Source: Eutreptiella sp. 'Long Island Sound 2002' (lineage: Eukaryota > Euglenozoa > Euglenophyceae > Eutreptiales > Eutreptiaceae). From it: DNA of 64,000 bases. The stretch covers positions 1,705,380 through 1,769,379 of the forward strand of contig OZ038402.1 of the NCBI GenBank assembly GCA_964036045.1, given 5' to 3'. This document shows positions 10,596-20,730 of the stretch, one piece after another. Within the stretch, counting starts at the first letter, position 1; each line of letters starts with the position of its first letter. Made by a program: the position numbers and the translations under genes. The notes beneath the pieces were generated by a model, which was given only the letters and a program-made list of their open reading frames with translations, was not told where the DNA came from and made no database searches.

Positions 10596-10687
10596 CCCAC
10601 GAGGAGGCGGCACACTGACGAGATGTGCCACAGGAGACGTGCGTGTTTTGCCTCGTGTTTGCGTGTTTGCTTGTGGTTTTAGCAAAA
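10596..10687 (+). repeat. YR1 split direct repeat B2 (right end)
   Basis: 92-bp copy of B1 ending in AAAA at 10684-10687, followed by GAAC of the flanking LINE. It is the right terminus of YR1. Confidence 0.93.
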
Positions 10688-10838
10688 GAACGCTCTTCAG
10701 GCAGGCGGACCCGGTACCCGGGGACGCTGTGCGGTTCCTCTACACGCTGCTGAACACACCCCCATGCGAAAGAAGATACACTTGACAGGGGGTGACACAA
10801 AGGAGAAGAAGATTGGAGCGCATGGTGCAGATACCCCA
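10688..10838 (+). pseudogene. LINE 3' ORF, right part, after YR1
   Basis: This continues the frame interrupted at 4867. It is open (KNALQAGGPGTRG, later MRKKIHLTGGDTKEKK) and Lys-rich up to the tRNA-like SINE head. Its identity rests on frame continuity across the empty site, not on a known domain. Confidence 0.5.
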
Positions 10839-10905
10839 TCGTCGTGGCTCAGTGGATACACCACACCTCTTCTGTCCCGTGGAGGATGGTTCGAACCCCG
10901 GGGGG
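10838..10905 (+). mobile_element. tRNA-derived SINE head
   Basis: An A-box-like TGGCTCAGTGG (near 10845) and a perfect B box GGTTCGAACCC (near 10888) are spaced as in a tRNA gene, but the anticodon arm does not fold into a standard loop and no matching acceptor stem is present. I read it as the pol III promoter head of a SINE rather than a working tRNA gene. Confidence 0.6.
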
Positions 10906-10927
10906 GATAGAGATGCACCGAACGACC

Positions 10928-10956
10928 CGAACCCCCTTTTTTTGGGGGGGGGGCGC

Positions 10957-10989
<33 letters not shown>

Positions 10990-11101
10990 GGTAGAGCACA
11001 GTGGGAAAGGAACAGAGAGGAGCAACAAAGAGATAGAGCAGGGGAGAGCAAGAGAGATTGGGAGGGAGAGAGTAGGAGAGAGACCCACAGAGCAAGAGAC
11101 C
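10928..11101 (+). repeat. G run and (GA)n-rich tract
   Basis: A T/G homopolymer block is followed by an almost pure purine stretch (gagagagagagagaaagaga and similar) to about 11101. It lies directly downstream of the SINE head and might be its tail. The apparent ORFs here are artefacts of low complexity. Confidence 0.85.
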
Positions 11102-11880
11102 GGGGCTAACCGGCGCAAAGGGAGGGTGGTGGGTTCGAGCTGACCAGGGTAAATGGGACGCCACGACAGCACGGAACAGCCAAGAAATGAAAAAGCAGCG
11201 CGCCGTAGTCCCCTGAGCCACAGGCTCGACACGTCGTCACGTGTTGAACAGCCGAAGCATGACTGGGGCTGCGAGAGTGCGGCCCACGTGAGGCAGCTGG
11301 AAGCCAGTGGGCAAGAAAAAGTGGACAGCATGCGCATGAATGGTGTCGAGCGAAAAAGGTAGACGCCACACACGGTACAGCAATGAACTGTTGAGACACC
11401 TGACAGCAGGAGCACATGGTGAAGTGTTGAGACGCCTTTGCACCAGCACAGGCGCCTTTGCGCCCCTGGGGCACGACAACAACACGTCCTTACGTGCCAG
11501 GGAAAGAGTGCAAGGCAGGGGCACGACCTGCAGGGCACATGCATGCACTGACGAGAAGAACTTATGGATGTACGACAGGCGGTGGTGGACGTCTGTACGT
11601 TTCAGCAAACCACCTTTATGGCCTGCAGGGCAAGGGTTAAAGTCTAACCGGCACTGTGGGTGGGTGGTGGGTGCGAGCTGACCTCACTGTTCAGAGGAGC
11701 ACAGCCAATGCACGGTAAGAAACTACCTGGTGTGGTACAGAACTGGTCTACGCTGCAATGCAGCAAGCATGACATTGAACAATGTGGTTATGACCATGCG
11801 CCTGTGACACGGGGGCGTATGCGAACCCAGTTTCCGTTGCCTCATGGCCGTCCGCTGGCATTGGCCAAGGTGACCCCTTC
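11102..11880. other. unassigned DNA with a short repeated motif
   Basis: I see no gene. A motif of the form taaccggc...gtggtgggt-cgagctgacc occurs near 11106-11145 and again near 11652-11683, so the stretch may be repeat-derived. Left of 11882 the sequence has no match to the flanks of the other copies of the LINE relic that follows. Confidence 0.5.
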
Positions 11881-11881
11881 T

Positions 11882-12778
11882 CCCTGTACTCTTCTCCTTC
11901 TGTGTGTCTTTTGTCTTGTATGGTTTTGAGTCCCTCATGCACGTACAAGCGTATATGTACGCAAACGATCTTGGAGCACTGATCCAAGGACGTCATGTCT
12001 CCTCTATTGTGTTTGATATCTTGGAAATGATGAAACAATTTGGCATTTTCTGCTTTCTGCTCAACATGGGCAAGTGTGGAATTGTGGTCAAAGGTCAACT
12101 ATTAACCAGGGACCAGAGACATTTGACAGAATCCCCAGCAGGACCACTGCTCTGTGGTATTCAGATCCGCCATTTTGTCCGTTACCTCAGGGTGACAATA
12201 GGCAACATCACGTCAGATGAATCCTTTGCCACCTACCTTGGTGAAGCCCAGCGCAGAGCATCCACTATGGGCTCCCTGGGGCTGTCCAAAAAAGGGGCGA
12301 TCATCCTACTCAAAACATGGGTCCTCCCCATGTTGCTCTTGACCGCCAGGTCCTATTTTCCGTCAGAGCACACCATCAAGGCCCTAAAAATCGTGTTTCA
12401 AACAGCACCGGGTGTGGACAGCTGGGGGGTCACACTGCGGGAACTAGCCCAGCATCCGGAGTGTGGTGGGTTCCAACTTCCCACCCCCAAATGCTAGTTA
12501 CACGCCCAATTTGGTCTGTCCTTCCACAAATTCCTACAGCATCCTGAGATCTTCAGTGAGACAGCCACCAATCCTTTTAGGATGTGGTGTAAACAATATG
12601 GAGTCTGTCTGCATGCCTGGGCGTGGCCCTACATCTAGTTGGGTCCCGTCCCGTATAAGACATTCGGCTATCTTGCTTACAGTCTAAAATCCTTCTCTAT
12701 CGCCAGACGGTACATTCTCGATGGCTTGGCAGACCCAACGGCCCAAGGCCAGCTGCCCCTGTGGCACTCTGTGGTCTT
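11882..12778 (+). pseudogene. LINE alpha, RT 3' half (first part)
   Basis: 5'-truncated reverse transcriptase of a LINE family present four times in this window in part. It begins inside RT (PVLF-FCVSFVLYGFES) and passes the active-site region, which reads YAND instead of YADD. It continues through NMGKCGIVVKG and a conserved YLRVTIGNI segment, and a TAG at 12495-12497 interrupts it. It nearly matches 23300-24190 and 34138-35036. At 12778 it is cut by the 8.4-kb insertion and resumes at 21178. The loss of the second catalytic Asp pair member means this RT cannot work. Confidence 0.85.
12767..12778 (+). repeat. 12-bp target-site duplication, left copy
   Basis: ctctgtggtctt at 12767-12778 recurs at 21166-21177. 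Unbroken copies of the same LINE (near 24185 and 35027) read straight through this site with a single-base difference (c for t). Confidence 0.9.
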
Positions 12779-12809
12779 TCTGAGTGTCTATTTTTTTTTG
12801 ATTCTTTTC

Positions 12810-13247
12810 ATGCCATGCCTGCCCGGGGACATGCCCCAAGGCACTGACAACGCTCATTCGCCCCTAAACGCCGATTCACCTTTACACTGGGAAGTGCAGC
12901 AACACTGGGAGGAGATTGAAGCTGAGATAGCCCGGCATCCGCCCTCGCCGCCATCACCACCCTCGTCGCCGCCGACACCCCACGACACGCAAGAGACCCA
13001 CGAACAGCAGGCATTTCGATTGGGACGGAACATTCCAGCTTTCCTGGACAGAGATCTGGTCGACAGCTTCAGGCCGATCTACCTGGTTGCGGACTTTCTA
13101 TTCCGAACAAGTCACCCAGTTCAATTCGGACTCAAGCACTGCTTATACCAACTTCTACTACCGCCTGCCGTCTATTGGGAGTGGAGGTTCATCACCTACC
13201 CCCCTGCTCTTCAACACTTCATCCTACAAAACTCTCTCGGCCAATAA
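12810..13247 (+). CDS. short 5' ORF of the 8.4-kb LINE
   Basis: An ATG at 12810 opens 145 codons within the insertion; the frame also extends left through the junction. The protein has a Pro/Ser-rich stretch (HPPSPPSPPSSPPTPHD) followed by a hydrophobic segment (FRPIYLVADFLFRTSHPVQF). I do not recognise it. It lies 75 bp upstream of ORF1 and could be an ORF of the element or a chance reading frame in its 5' leader. Confidence 0.4.
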   Translation: MPCLPGDMPQGTDNAHSPLNADSPLHWEVQQHWEEIEAEIARHPPSPPSPPSSPPTPHDTQETHEQQAFRLGRNIPAFLDRDLVDSFRPIYLVADFLFRTSHPVQFGLKHCLYQLLLPPAVYWEWRFITYPPALQHFILQNSLGQ

Positions 13248-13322
13248 CTCCGCCAACTGTGACAGACGCTTCGCACGGTTCGCTCGCTGTTTTTGAGTGC
13301 TCCAGCCGACCACGTCACAATC

Positions 13323-15755
13323 ATGGACGAATTTGCCGTACCAGTAGTCGATGACAGCTCCATTCGGCAGCTACTTCAAGCCATTACCTCAGCCAGTGCC
13401 GACTCTCTGACATCATCCGTACAGGATGTTCTCCGACAGGCTCCGCTCACCGAGGCAGCCCTGACGCAAGTGCTGTCGCAATGCAACTGGAATACCTCAA
13501 ATAAAACATTCACGACTCCTTTAACCGCAGCCTCTAAAGCTTTGCTTTCTCAGCACCTCATCACAATCCTGAATCAAATTACGCAGCAGCGGTCAAAAGA
13601 AATCGTTGACGAAATGATGGAACAAGCCGTGAGCGACGACCCTATGACAAGAGGTGTGCAACTCTCTTTTGCAAACAATATTCTGGATCTCACTTCTAAG
13701 AGAAGCGCGCTACTTACCGAAAAGAGCAACTTGGAGAAATCCGGTCACCTCAACAGCCCTGAAAATGCCTCCTACGGACAGCGGCTAACACAATCTATCG
13801 ATGATCTGGGCATCGCTATTCGAATGACCCTACAACAGCTAGAGATTGCTGAGGACAACCCACTTCTGAAAGCCCGTAAGAACTATTTTGACCTCATCAC
13901 CCAAGCCAAGGAAGTGGAAAGTCAACATGAACAGCTTGGAACCGAAGTCACCGCTGAGGATACCACCCGCCTTCAAAAGCAGTGGACCATCATAAACTCG
14001 CAAATCGGGGAGGCAGAGAAGGCCATTTTTGACCTGCTTTGCAACCCTGACTCTAAGATATCAGATGTCATTTCTAAGCAGCAGGAACAGGTCATGCAGC
14101 AACAAAAGGTGCTCTTACATCAGAGAGAAAAGGTTCACTCCAAGCTCTCAAACGCTTTGGGCGTCTCTCCGCTCAAAAAGAAAAAAAAGCCAGCCGAAGC
14201 CCAAGGGTCGGCTGACCACCCACCCCCCGCTACGGAACCAGGGATCTCCATGACCCCTGCGAACATTCAGGCAGCCATTGATTTATGTGCTAACAAAAAA
14301 ACCCTGCACGATCCTGAATTTCTGACCGCACTCATGGACTCTGAACAACAGCTCCTTATGATGCAATTCAATTGGCTGCAGGACTTTGTGGTCCTTCAAG
14401 CCACTGCCGCCTTCTCCACTGATGGTTCCCCCAAAAGTTGGAAAGGACTCACGGATTTCACAGATGATGATCTTTCACAACATTTTCCCAACTCACACAC
14501 TAACTTTTTGTTAGTCACGAGGGACACGGAACTCACGTCCTGTGTCAAAACACCGAATTTTCTATACACCAGGTTGCGGCCGAAACGAATCGACATTTTG
14601 GTCGACCTGACGCATCAGCACAATTTCCCACAATGGTGTGACGCACAGTTACAACACGCCTCTTGTACGCCACAGGCGTTTTCAAGACTTTCCAGACAGC
14701 TACAGGACACTGATGGACACTCCAGGGATTTTTTCGTTATTCTGCACACTGCTACTTCTATAGATCAAAGGCTGGAACCGGCCCGTTTCTCTACGAGATT
14801 GCTATCCCAGGGGCGAACCCTGGACCGCAAACCCTGCCAGTTGCCGGAGTCCCCTCTCCACTCCCATGCGGTGCATATGTCTGAAAAGGATATGACACAA
14901 ACAATGCTGAAGCTAGGCATGACCGGGTCCCAATGTTTCAACATTCCGGGACCGGTCAATCTGAGACAGCAAGGCATACAATCAAAAATCTTTCTGGTCA
15001 ATCTTGATGCACCATAGTGCGCTAGCTTCACTGCTGATTTTAAAAAGTTGGATTTTTTCGCACTTATGAGCATGTCGGAATTCGACGGCTCTATTTTCCC
15101 TCACTGCCACACCGTTCTCGATGTCTTCCATAAGAAGACCCACAAGGAAAACTACGCCAAACATCTCTGGCGCAATGTCAAGCAAGCTCTCTCTGATATT
15201 TCTTACCCTACGTATCTGCAGGTCACCGGGTTTAACAAACTGCGGGTGGGCCTTTCCACTGAGTCCGCCACTGAGCAGTTCATATCTGGCCCCTATGTCC
15301 AAATGAAGGCCAATGGCCTACTGTTCAAGGACGAACGCCAGCGTGACTGGTTCAAAGGGGAATCCGACACGGAGTCAGTCTCTTCCGCCTCTTCCGCCTC
15401 GTCCTCACCGGAGGGGCGTTCTGATCTAAAAGTCGTTTATGACGTTCCCATTTGGTTACAGGGCCCAGCCCTATTGTCTTTCCTCAATGAAAACGGTTTT
15501 CTTGCTGAATCAGCGGTCCGGTCAACATGGAACCCGGGACGCTTTTCCACCGCCGCATGGCGAATAAAAGGCAAATTTGCCTCCGCAAACCAAAGCGTCA
15601 TGCTTCATGACGAAGCTAAACAAATTTCAATTTCCATCATCCCCATAGATGAGTTTAATAATCTCAAGCGTGAATCCATGGCCAACAGGAAAAAACCAGC
15701 TTCTGCTGAGTCCAAAAAGCCCTCTTACGCACAAACTGTGAAGCAGCCAACATGA
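13323..15755 (+). pseudogene. LINE ORF1 protein (one in-frame TAG)
   Basis: A frame from ATG 13323 to TGA 15753-15755 is interrupted only by TAG at 15015-15017; before and after the stop it is the same frame with no indel. The protein is helical and rich in Gln and Glu (coiled-coil-like, about residues 120-300). It has a lysine cluster (SPLKKKKKPAEAQ) near the middle and a Ser-rich acidic patch (SVSSASSASSSPEGRSD) near 15385. No zinc knuckle or RRM is obvious. By position it is the nucleic-acid-binding ORF1p. The stop fits a CAG-to-TAG change. ORF2 starts 4 bp after the final stop, which suggests reinitiation. Confidence 0.75.
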
Positions 15756-15759
15756 CCTT

Positions 15760-18700
15760 ATGACGTCACATTCACAAAAACCAGCACACCACCAACCACC
15801 AGCGGTTGGACGTCCGACAGGAGACAACCATCAGCCAGTGGTTTATGCCGCAGCTCACACCAAGGTAGCCACTTTTAACGCCAACGGGCTGACCACCAAG
15901 GTCCCCGTCAGCGACAACTTTTCGGAAGATAGGCAGGTCCAGATATGCCGTTTTTTGTATCGTAACTCCGTACATGTAATGGGGCTTCAGGAAGCGCACA
16001 TCAAGGATGATCAATGCCTTGAGCAGCTTACTGAACGGTTTAGGGACTGGGGGTTCGTCCTCCTTTCCAACCTGAGCCCCAAAGGTAGAGGGGGATCTGC
16101 ACTGATTTTTCACAACACTTGGACACTCCTGAATTCGTATGCCATTGAAAAACGCCACTTTTTTGCTCAGCTGGCTGACCCCGATGGGGTCAAGCACCAT
16201 TTCTGTGTTTATCATTTTCATCATGACGCAGTCGAAAGGCAGCGCCAATGGACCTTGCTCTCGCAAGTCTCGCCCACTCTCGTCCCGGGAGACACCATCT
16301 ATCTGTCCGACCACAATTCGGTCACAGTCCCCTCAAGGGACATTTCTGCACCGCATCTATCTTCTGAGCACTCCACTGTCATCGCCGCCCGTGAAGCGGA
16401 ACTTGATTTTCTGACGAACCATCAGCTCATCGACACATATGCATGTTTCCACAGTGGCAGACACTCCGATTTTGATTTGGAAGGCTGGACATGGGGCTTT
16501 GCCCCGGCCAAGCCGACTACGTCGGCTAGGCCCGACCTAGCCGCAAACGAGTGCGCCCCCGTCCTTGACAGGAGACGACGGATCGATAGAATTCTCCTTC
16601 ACGAGAATTTCCAAAACTCCGTGGTAGAGTGCTATACCCGTTTTGTGGCCAATTCGGACCACAAGGCAGTTATTGCCTCACTGTCGGCCAAGCCTACCAA
16701 GCAAGGGAAGCGACTCAGAATCCCTACATCTTTCTTATCCTCGGAGGACACCCTCCAACAACTACAGGCTGAACTGCACTCCATCAACACTGAAGGTTAC
16801 TCCAAGTGGGCGGACGGTTTGGAATGTATCAAAACTGCAGCTTTCTCCTATGAGAAGGCCACCAGAGCCACAGGCATCACGGAACAATCTCTCTTGATGG
16901 TCTCTTCTACACATCACCTCTCGGAAGAGGCCTGGCGCTACCTCAAGGATCATGGGTACACCCCCTCATCCGCCAAAGCGGCTTATCAAATTTTAACAGC
17001 CCTGGCCGAACGGTCAGACACCGACCGTTCAGGGCAGCAGGTTCTGGATAAGCTAAAAACTACCCTACACGACCCACATCATTTGCAACCATGGCGCCGC
17101 CGCCAAGAAATCTGGCGACTCACCAAACAACTACAATTCAAACGAAAACTATACTCTTTGCGCAATAGGTCCGGCCAGCTTCTGCCCGACCCTGAGTCCA
17201 TGGTCTCTGAAATTGTTTCCTATTGGCAACAAACAATGAACCCCTCCGGAAAATCACAAATGGAGGTGAAGCCTTATCTCAAAACATTTTTCCGTGGCAA
17301 AAACACAGCATTGATGGCAAAAATGCTGATACAACCGCTGTCACTGGACCTAGTGCACGCCGCGCTGGAGTCCTTGAACGGCACCTCGGCACCCGGAATT
17401 GATGGGGTACAGGTTTCCATCTACAAGGCCTTTTCGGATTTCTTTTGCCCTCTTATGCTTGACATTTACAAGGGCATTCTGGACTCTAACACACTCAACG
17501 ATGATTGGTCCTTGGCACTTCTTAATCCCATTCCGAAAGGACTTGGGACCGCTTCAGTACACAATCTACGGCCTTTGGTGCTGCAAAACACTTCACACAA
17601 ATGGGTGGCAGCCATTCTTGCCCTGCAACTTAGAGATTACATTGATGCCCTCACCCCTATCCAGCAACGAGGTTTTATCAGGGGACGGTCCATTTTCACG
17701 AATCTGTGGCATACTTTTGGCTCCTGGAACTCCCCGGGGGACGCCCTGTTTTGCCCCATCGATTTCAAAAAGGCCTTTGATTCTGTTTCTCATGAGTATA
17801 CCCGCACGTTCCTTAATCTAATGCAATTGCCAGACAGTCTAATTTCCCTATGTTTACTGCTCTTTACAGCGCCAATCTGTGTCCTTGTCCGTGATCACAT
17901 TTACACAGACCACAAAATTCTCCCCCGTTCGGGTGTACGACAGGGGTGCCCCTTTTCGCCGTCTATATTTGCCATGCTCATTTCGCCCATCATCCACAAA
18001 CTTATGGATTTGTCAGAACATGTGCAAGTTCTGCTCTACGCAGACGACTTAATCATCATCATCGAATGCGACCCCACCACTGGGACAAGGGTGTTCCTCT
18101 TGGTCTTGAGCAGGGTTCAGGAATTCTCAACAGTTACAGGTTTGTACACAAACCTGGACAAGTCCAACATTCTGCTCAAGGGGCATTGGGACCCCATACA
18201 CAGGGTTAAGCTCCTGAGCACAGGCCTCAGAATAGTCGACAAATACAAGTACCTGGGCATTGTCCTTGGGGCTACCACAGCGGAGGAGGCCTATGGACCT
18301 GCACTCAGAAAAGCCACAGGTCGTGCGTTTTCCATGCAGTCGTGGTCCCTCTCACTCACTGAAAGGGTGGAACTCCTCCAAAGCTGGATTCTCCCACTTT
18401 TGGTCTACCCGTCTCGTGTTGTCTACCCTACAGACAATGTCATCGCCGCGGTCAAAACAATTTATCGGGTTGCCCTCAAGCTCAGCAACTGGGGCATTAC
18501 ACTAGACATCCTGTCACACAGCAAAGAGCATGGGGGGCTCGAGCTGGCCCCCCCTGACACTTTCCTGCTTTGGCAATTTTCCACTATCTTTATTCGTCAT
18601 GTCTACAAGGCCGAGGCCATTCCTAAATGTGTCACCGAGCCTTATGAGCGTTTTGCCACTAGGTATGGCATAAATGTCTCCCCGTCCACGTTCCACACTT

Positions 18701-20190
18701 TTCAAATGGGGAGCAATGTGGCTTGGCACAAAATGCCTTATCTGGCTTGGAGCGCACGAGCATATTCACTCGTCACTGCCAAAGTGACTTTCAACCGACC
18801 TGAAGCACTATCGTCTGACACTCCACTCTGGCACAACAGACTGTTTTCCAAGTCAGCATCCCTCACCTACTATTGCCCCCAGCTTATCCGGCAGGGGGTC
18901 ATTACAGTGGGAGATTTAATCAACAACAGCACACATATTTCGCAGATCGCACCCACTTGGGCCAGCATTTATCAGCAGGGAGTGTTTCATTATCACTCCT
19001 CAAATCTCGGCCAAGCACCCACGAACCCACCCCTCCACCCGGTTCCGGGAGCGGATGTGTGGTCTCGATGGACCACAAAAACCATGGCTTTGTTCCTCTG
19101 CTCCACTACCTCCCTGGCACCAAGGCAACCACCTGAGGTATGGAAGGCCTTTCACCTTTTCAACATTCCTGCACACCACAAAGACTTCATCAGACAGGTG
19201 CTATGGCTCCGCCTCGCTGTGGGGGAGCAGCAAAAAGATTGGAAACCAGATGACGTGTGGTGCCCAATTGACGGTGAGCTAGAGACAATCGACCACGCAC
19301 GCACGGAGTGCTCCTTGCTCAAAGTCGCTTTTGACACTATTGCCAAATGCTTTCCCACGGCCATTGTAGAGGAACGTCCAACCGCCCTGCTTTCCTCCTT
19401 CCTACAGTTTTCCTTTCAGTACCCGACAGGCTTCCTGGCCTGGGCGGCGGTATACGCCAATTGGCAGGTCCGCCAAAAGAAAAAATACCAACGACAATAT
19501 TCAGCTACCTGGTCCCGCTTTGTTTCTATTTGGATTGCCACCTTGAAACTATGGGCTACATGTCCATCGAGCATCCCTATTTCTGATCATGACCTGCATC
19601 TTTTCATCGGAGCGCTACAGTCGCTACTCCATGATGGAGTGCTACAACACCCCCATCTGCGTGTCACACCTCCCACTCCCCCGCCCAGCAAAAAACAACG
19701 CAAAGAAACAGCGCGCCGACTGCGCAAACAGCAACGGGCGGCGGAGCTGGAAGGAATTTTTGACACCCTCTCCGCGGACGGATACACCCTGGTTTTCACG
19801 GATGGCTCATCCGCCGAAACGGAAGGTGTGGGCCGGGTAGCAGGATATGGCATCTACGCGCACCCTGACATCAGCATCTCTGCATATGTCCCGGTACACT
19901 TCCGGCAGACAAACAACACGGCAGAACTCCTGGCCGTGGTTCGGGCATTGCAAATTCTCTCTTTTGGTAAAGTCGCTATTTGCACAGACAGTGAGTACGT
20001 CTTCCTGGGAGCCATTGGCGCGGCGCGCCGGTGGAAACTCAGGAGATGGACGGGAAGCAGCGGTCCGGTTTCTAACGTTCCTCTCTGGGAACTTCTTCTG
20101 GACACCCTCAGTGCACACACAGGCTCCATCAAGTTTATTAAAGTGCCGTCCCATGTGGACATTCTAGAACTACGAAGATTGGCTGAATAG
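15760..20190 (+). CDS. LINE ORF2: APE endonuclease - reverse transcriptase - zinc finger - RNase H
   Basis: A single 1476-residue frame. The N-terminal APE endonuclease (about 15850-16680) shows FNANGL, the catalytic Glu in GLQEAH, SDHNS, RIDRILL and the closing NSDHKAV, so it can be expected to nick target DNA. The RT (about 17340-18260) has SAPGIDGVQ, LNPIPK, IDFKKAFDSVSH, GVRQGCPFSPSIF and the active site YADD at 18037-18048. A Cys/His segment (CPIDGELETIDHARTEC) follows near 19260. The RNase H (about 19790-20190) has VFTDGSS, NNTAELLAV and CTDSEY but ends early after VPSHVDIL: the usual GNExADxLAE block is shortened and a TAG closes the frame. It is the best-preserved LINE ORF2 here. Confidence 0.93.
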   Translation: MTSHSQKPAHHQPPAVGRPTGDNHQPVVYAAAHTKVATFNANGLTTKVPVSDNFSEDRQVQICRFLYRNSVHVMGLQEAHIKDDQCLEQLTERFRDWGFVLLSNLSPKGRGGSALIFHNTWTLLNSYAIEKRHFFAQLADPDGVKHHFCVYHFHHDAVERQRQWTLLSQVSPTLVPGDTIYLSDHNSVTVPSRDISAPHLSSEHSTVIAAREAELDFLTNHQLIDTYACFHSGRHSDFDLEGWTWGFAPAKPTTSARPDLAANECAPVLDRRRRIDRILLHENFQNSVVECYTRFVANSDHKAVIASLSAKPTKQGKRLRIPTSFLSSEDTLQQLQAELHSINTEGYSKWADGLECIKTAAFSYEKATRATGITEQSLLMVSSTHHLSEEAWRYLKDHGYTPSSAKAAYQILTALAERSDTDRSGQQVLDKLKTTLHDPHHLQPWRRRQEIWRLTKQLQFKRKLYSLRNRSGQLLPDPESMVSEIVSYWQQTMNPSGKSQMEVKPYLKTFFRGKNTALMAKMLIQPLSLDLVHAALESLNGTSAPGIDGVQVSIYKAFSDFFCPLMLDIYKGILDSNTLNDDWSLALLNPIPKGLGTASVHNLRPLVLQNTSHKWVAAILALQLRDYIDALTPIQQRGFIRGRSIFTNLWHTFGSWNSPGDALFCPIDFKKAFDSVSHEYTRTFLNLMQLPDSLISLCLLLFTAPICVLVRDHIYTDHKILPRSGVRQGCPFSPSIFAMLISPIIHKLMDLSEHVQVLLYADDLIIIIECDPTTGTRVFLLVLSRVQEFSTVTGLYTNLDKSNILLKGHWDPIHRVKLLSTGLRIVDKYKYLGIVLGATTAEEAYGPALRKATGRAFSMQSWSLSLTERVELLQSWILPLLVYPSRVVYPTDNVIAAVKTIYRVALKLSNWGITLDILSHSKEHGGLELAPPDTFLLWQFSTIFIRHVYKAEAIPKCVTEPYERFATRYGINVSPSTFHTFQMGSNVAWHKMPYLAWSARAYSLVTAKVTFNRPEALSSDTPLWHNRLFSKSASLTYYCPQLIRQGVITVGDLINNSTHISQIAPTWASIYQQGVFHYHSSNLGQAPTNPPLHPVPGADVWSRWTTKTMALFLCSTTSLAPRQPPEVWKAFHLFNIPAHHKDFIRQVLWLRLAVGEQQKDWKPDDVWCPIDGELETIDHARTECSLLKVAFDTIAKCFPTAIVEERPTALLSSFLQFSFQYPTGFLAWAAVYANWQVRQKKKYQRQYSATWSRFVSIWIATLKLWATCPSSIPISDHDLHLFIGALQSLLHDGVLQHPHLRVTPPTPPPSKKQRKETARRLRKQQRAAELEGIFDTLSADGYTLVFTDGSSAETEGVGRVAGYGIYAHPDISISAYVPVHFRQTNNTAELLAVVRALQILSFGKVAICTDSEYVFLGAIGAARRWKLRRWTGSSGPVSNVPLWELLLDTLSAHTGSIKFIKVPSHVDILELRRLAE

Positions 20191-20346
20191 GGAAGGCTCT
20201 CCCATCCCAGATGCCCTGTACTTAAGACCCCGTCGCGGGACTTCATCATGCCCACGTACACCCCTCCCACCAAGCGACCGCGCAGGACCACTGTCGCCGA
20301 GCTGGATTCGATTGTGCAAGTTTTGAATTTTTCCCCTTACAAAGAC
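20191..20346 (+). other. LINE 3' region
   Basis: The frame beyond the ORF2 TAG still reads as a plausible basic tail (GRLSHPRCPV) for a few codons. After that there is no coding signal up to the first SINE head. Confidence 0.45.
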
Positions 20347-20427
20347 AGTATGGGAGGCAGTGTGGTATAGTGGTTAACATCGTCGGATGTCGTCACGTAG
20401 ATGGCCGGTTCGAACCCGGCCTGTAGC
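20347..20427 (+). mobile_element. tRNA-derived SINE head (plus strand)
   Basis: TGGTATAGTGGTTAA fits a tRNA A box/D arm, and GGTTCGAACCC fits the B box within a perfect five-pair T arm (GCCGG TTCGAAC CCGGC). The anticodon arm and acceptor stem are poor, so this is probably a SINE head or tRNA pseudogene. A C-rich stretch and gcctcgcccgacagggg follow. Confidence 0.6.
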
Positions 20428-20654
20428 AGTGCTCCCCCCCACCGGCCTCGCCCGACAGGGGACTGGGGCCCCTCCCGTTTCTATCTATTTTTTCACATTG
20501 GCCTGGTCTATTTTCTTAATGCGCTGTTTTAGTTACATACACCATCATCAACTAGCAAAAATGTGCCCGGCCACCTGCAGCAGTGCGCCCCGCCACCGTC
20601 CACGCCCGATGGGAGGCTGCCACCCCACCCGTTGCTTGCCCTTGCCCGAGCCTC

Positions 20655-20730
20655 CGCGGCTCGGGCACTGGGGTTCGAACCTGGGACCAGCGCCGCTGGA
20701 ATCCAGGGTGCTTCCACTGAAGCACGGGGC
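20655..20730 (-). mobile_element. tRNA-derived SINE head (minus strand)
   Basis: Read on the minus strand: a D arm GTGC TTCAGTGGAA GCAC, a CCAGC-GGC-GCTGG hairpin, then the B box GGTTCGAACCC. The B-box side is GC-rich and repeats a nearby CGAGCC/GGCTCG inverted repeat. The acceptor stems do not pair well, so a working tRNA is unlikely. Confidence 0.55.

Larger units (their letters stand above)
4868..10687 (+). mobile_element. YR1: complete tyrosine-recombinase retrotransposon with split direct repeats
   Basis: The element has the arrangement A1 - coding region - B1 - A2 - B2 seen in PAT/Ngaro-type YR retrotransposons. A1 (4871-4985) matches A2 (10416-10530) over 115 bp, and B1 (10324-10415) matches B2 (10596-10687) over 92 bp. 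B1 and A2 meet at an AAAA core; the left end shows AAA and the right end AAAA, with no other target duplication. This is expected when a circular intermediate integrates by tyrosine-recombinase crossover. The coding order is gag, YR, then RT-RNase H. A unique 65-bp spacer separates A2 from B2. The insertion splits the 3' ORF of the surrounding LINE. The frameshift in RT means this copy is either dead or has an assembly error in a G run. Confidence 0.93.

Noticed and set aside
20347-20730. Functional tRNA genes
   Set aside because: A and B boxes are good, but the anticodon arms and acceptor stems do not fold properly; SINE heads or pseudogenes fit better.
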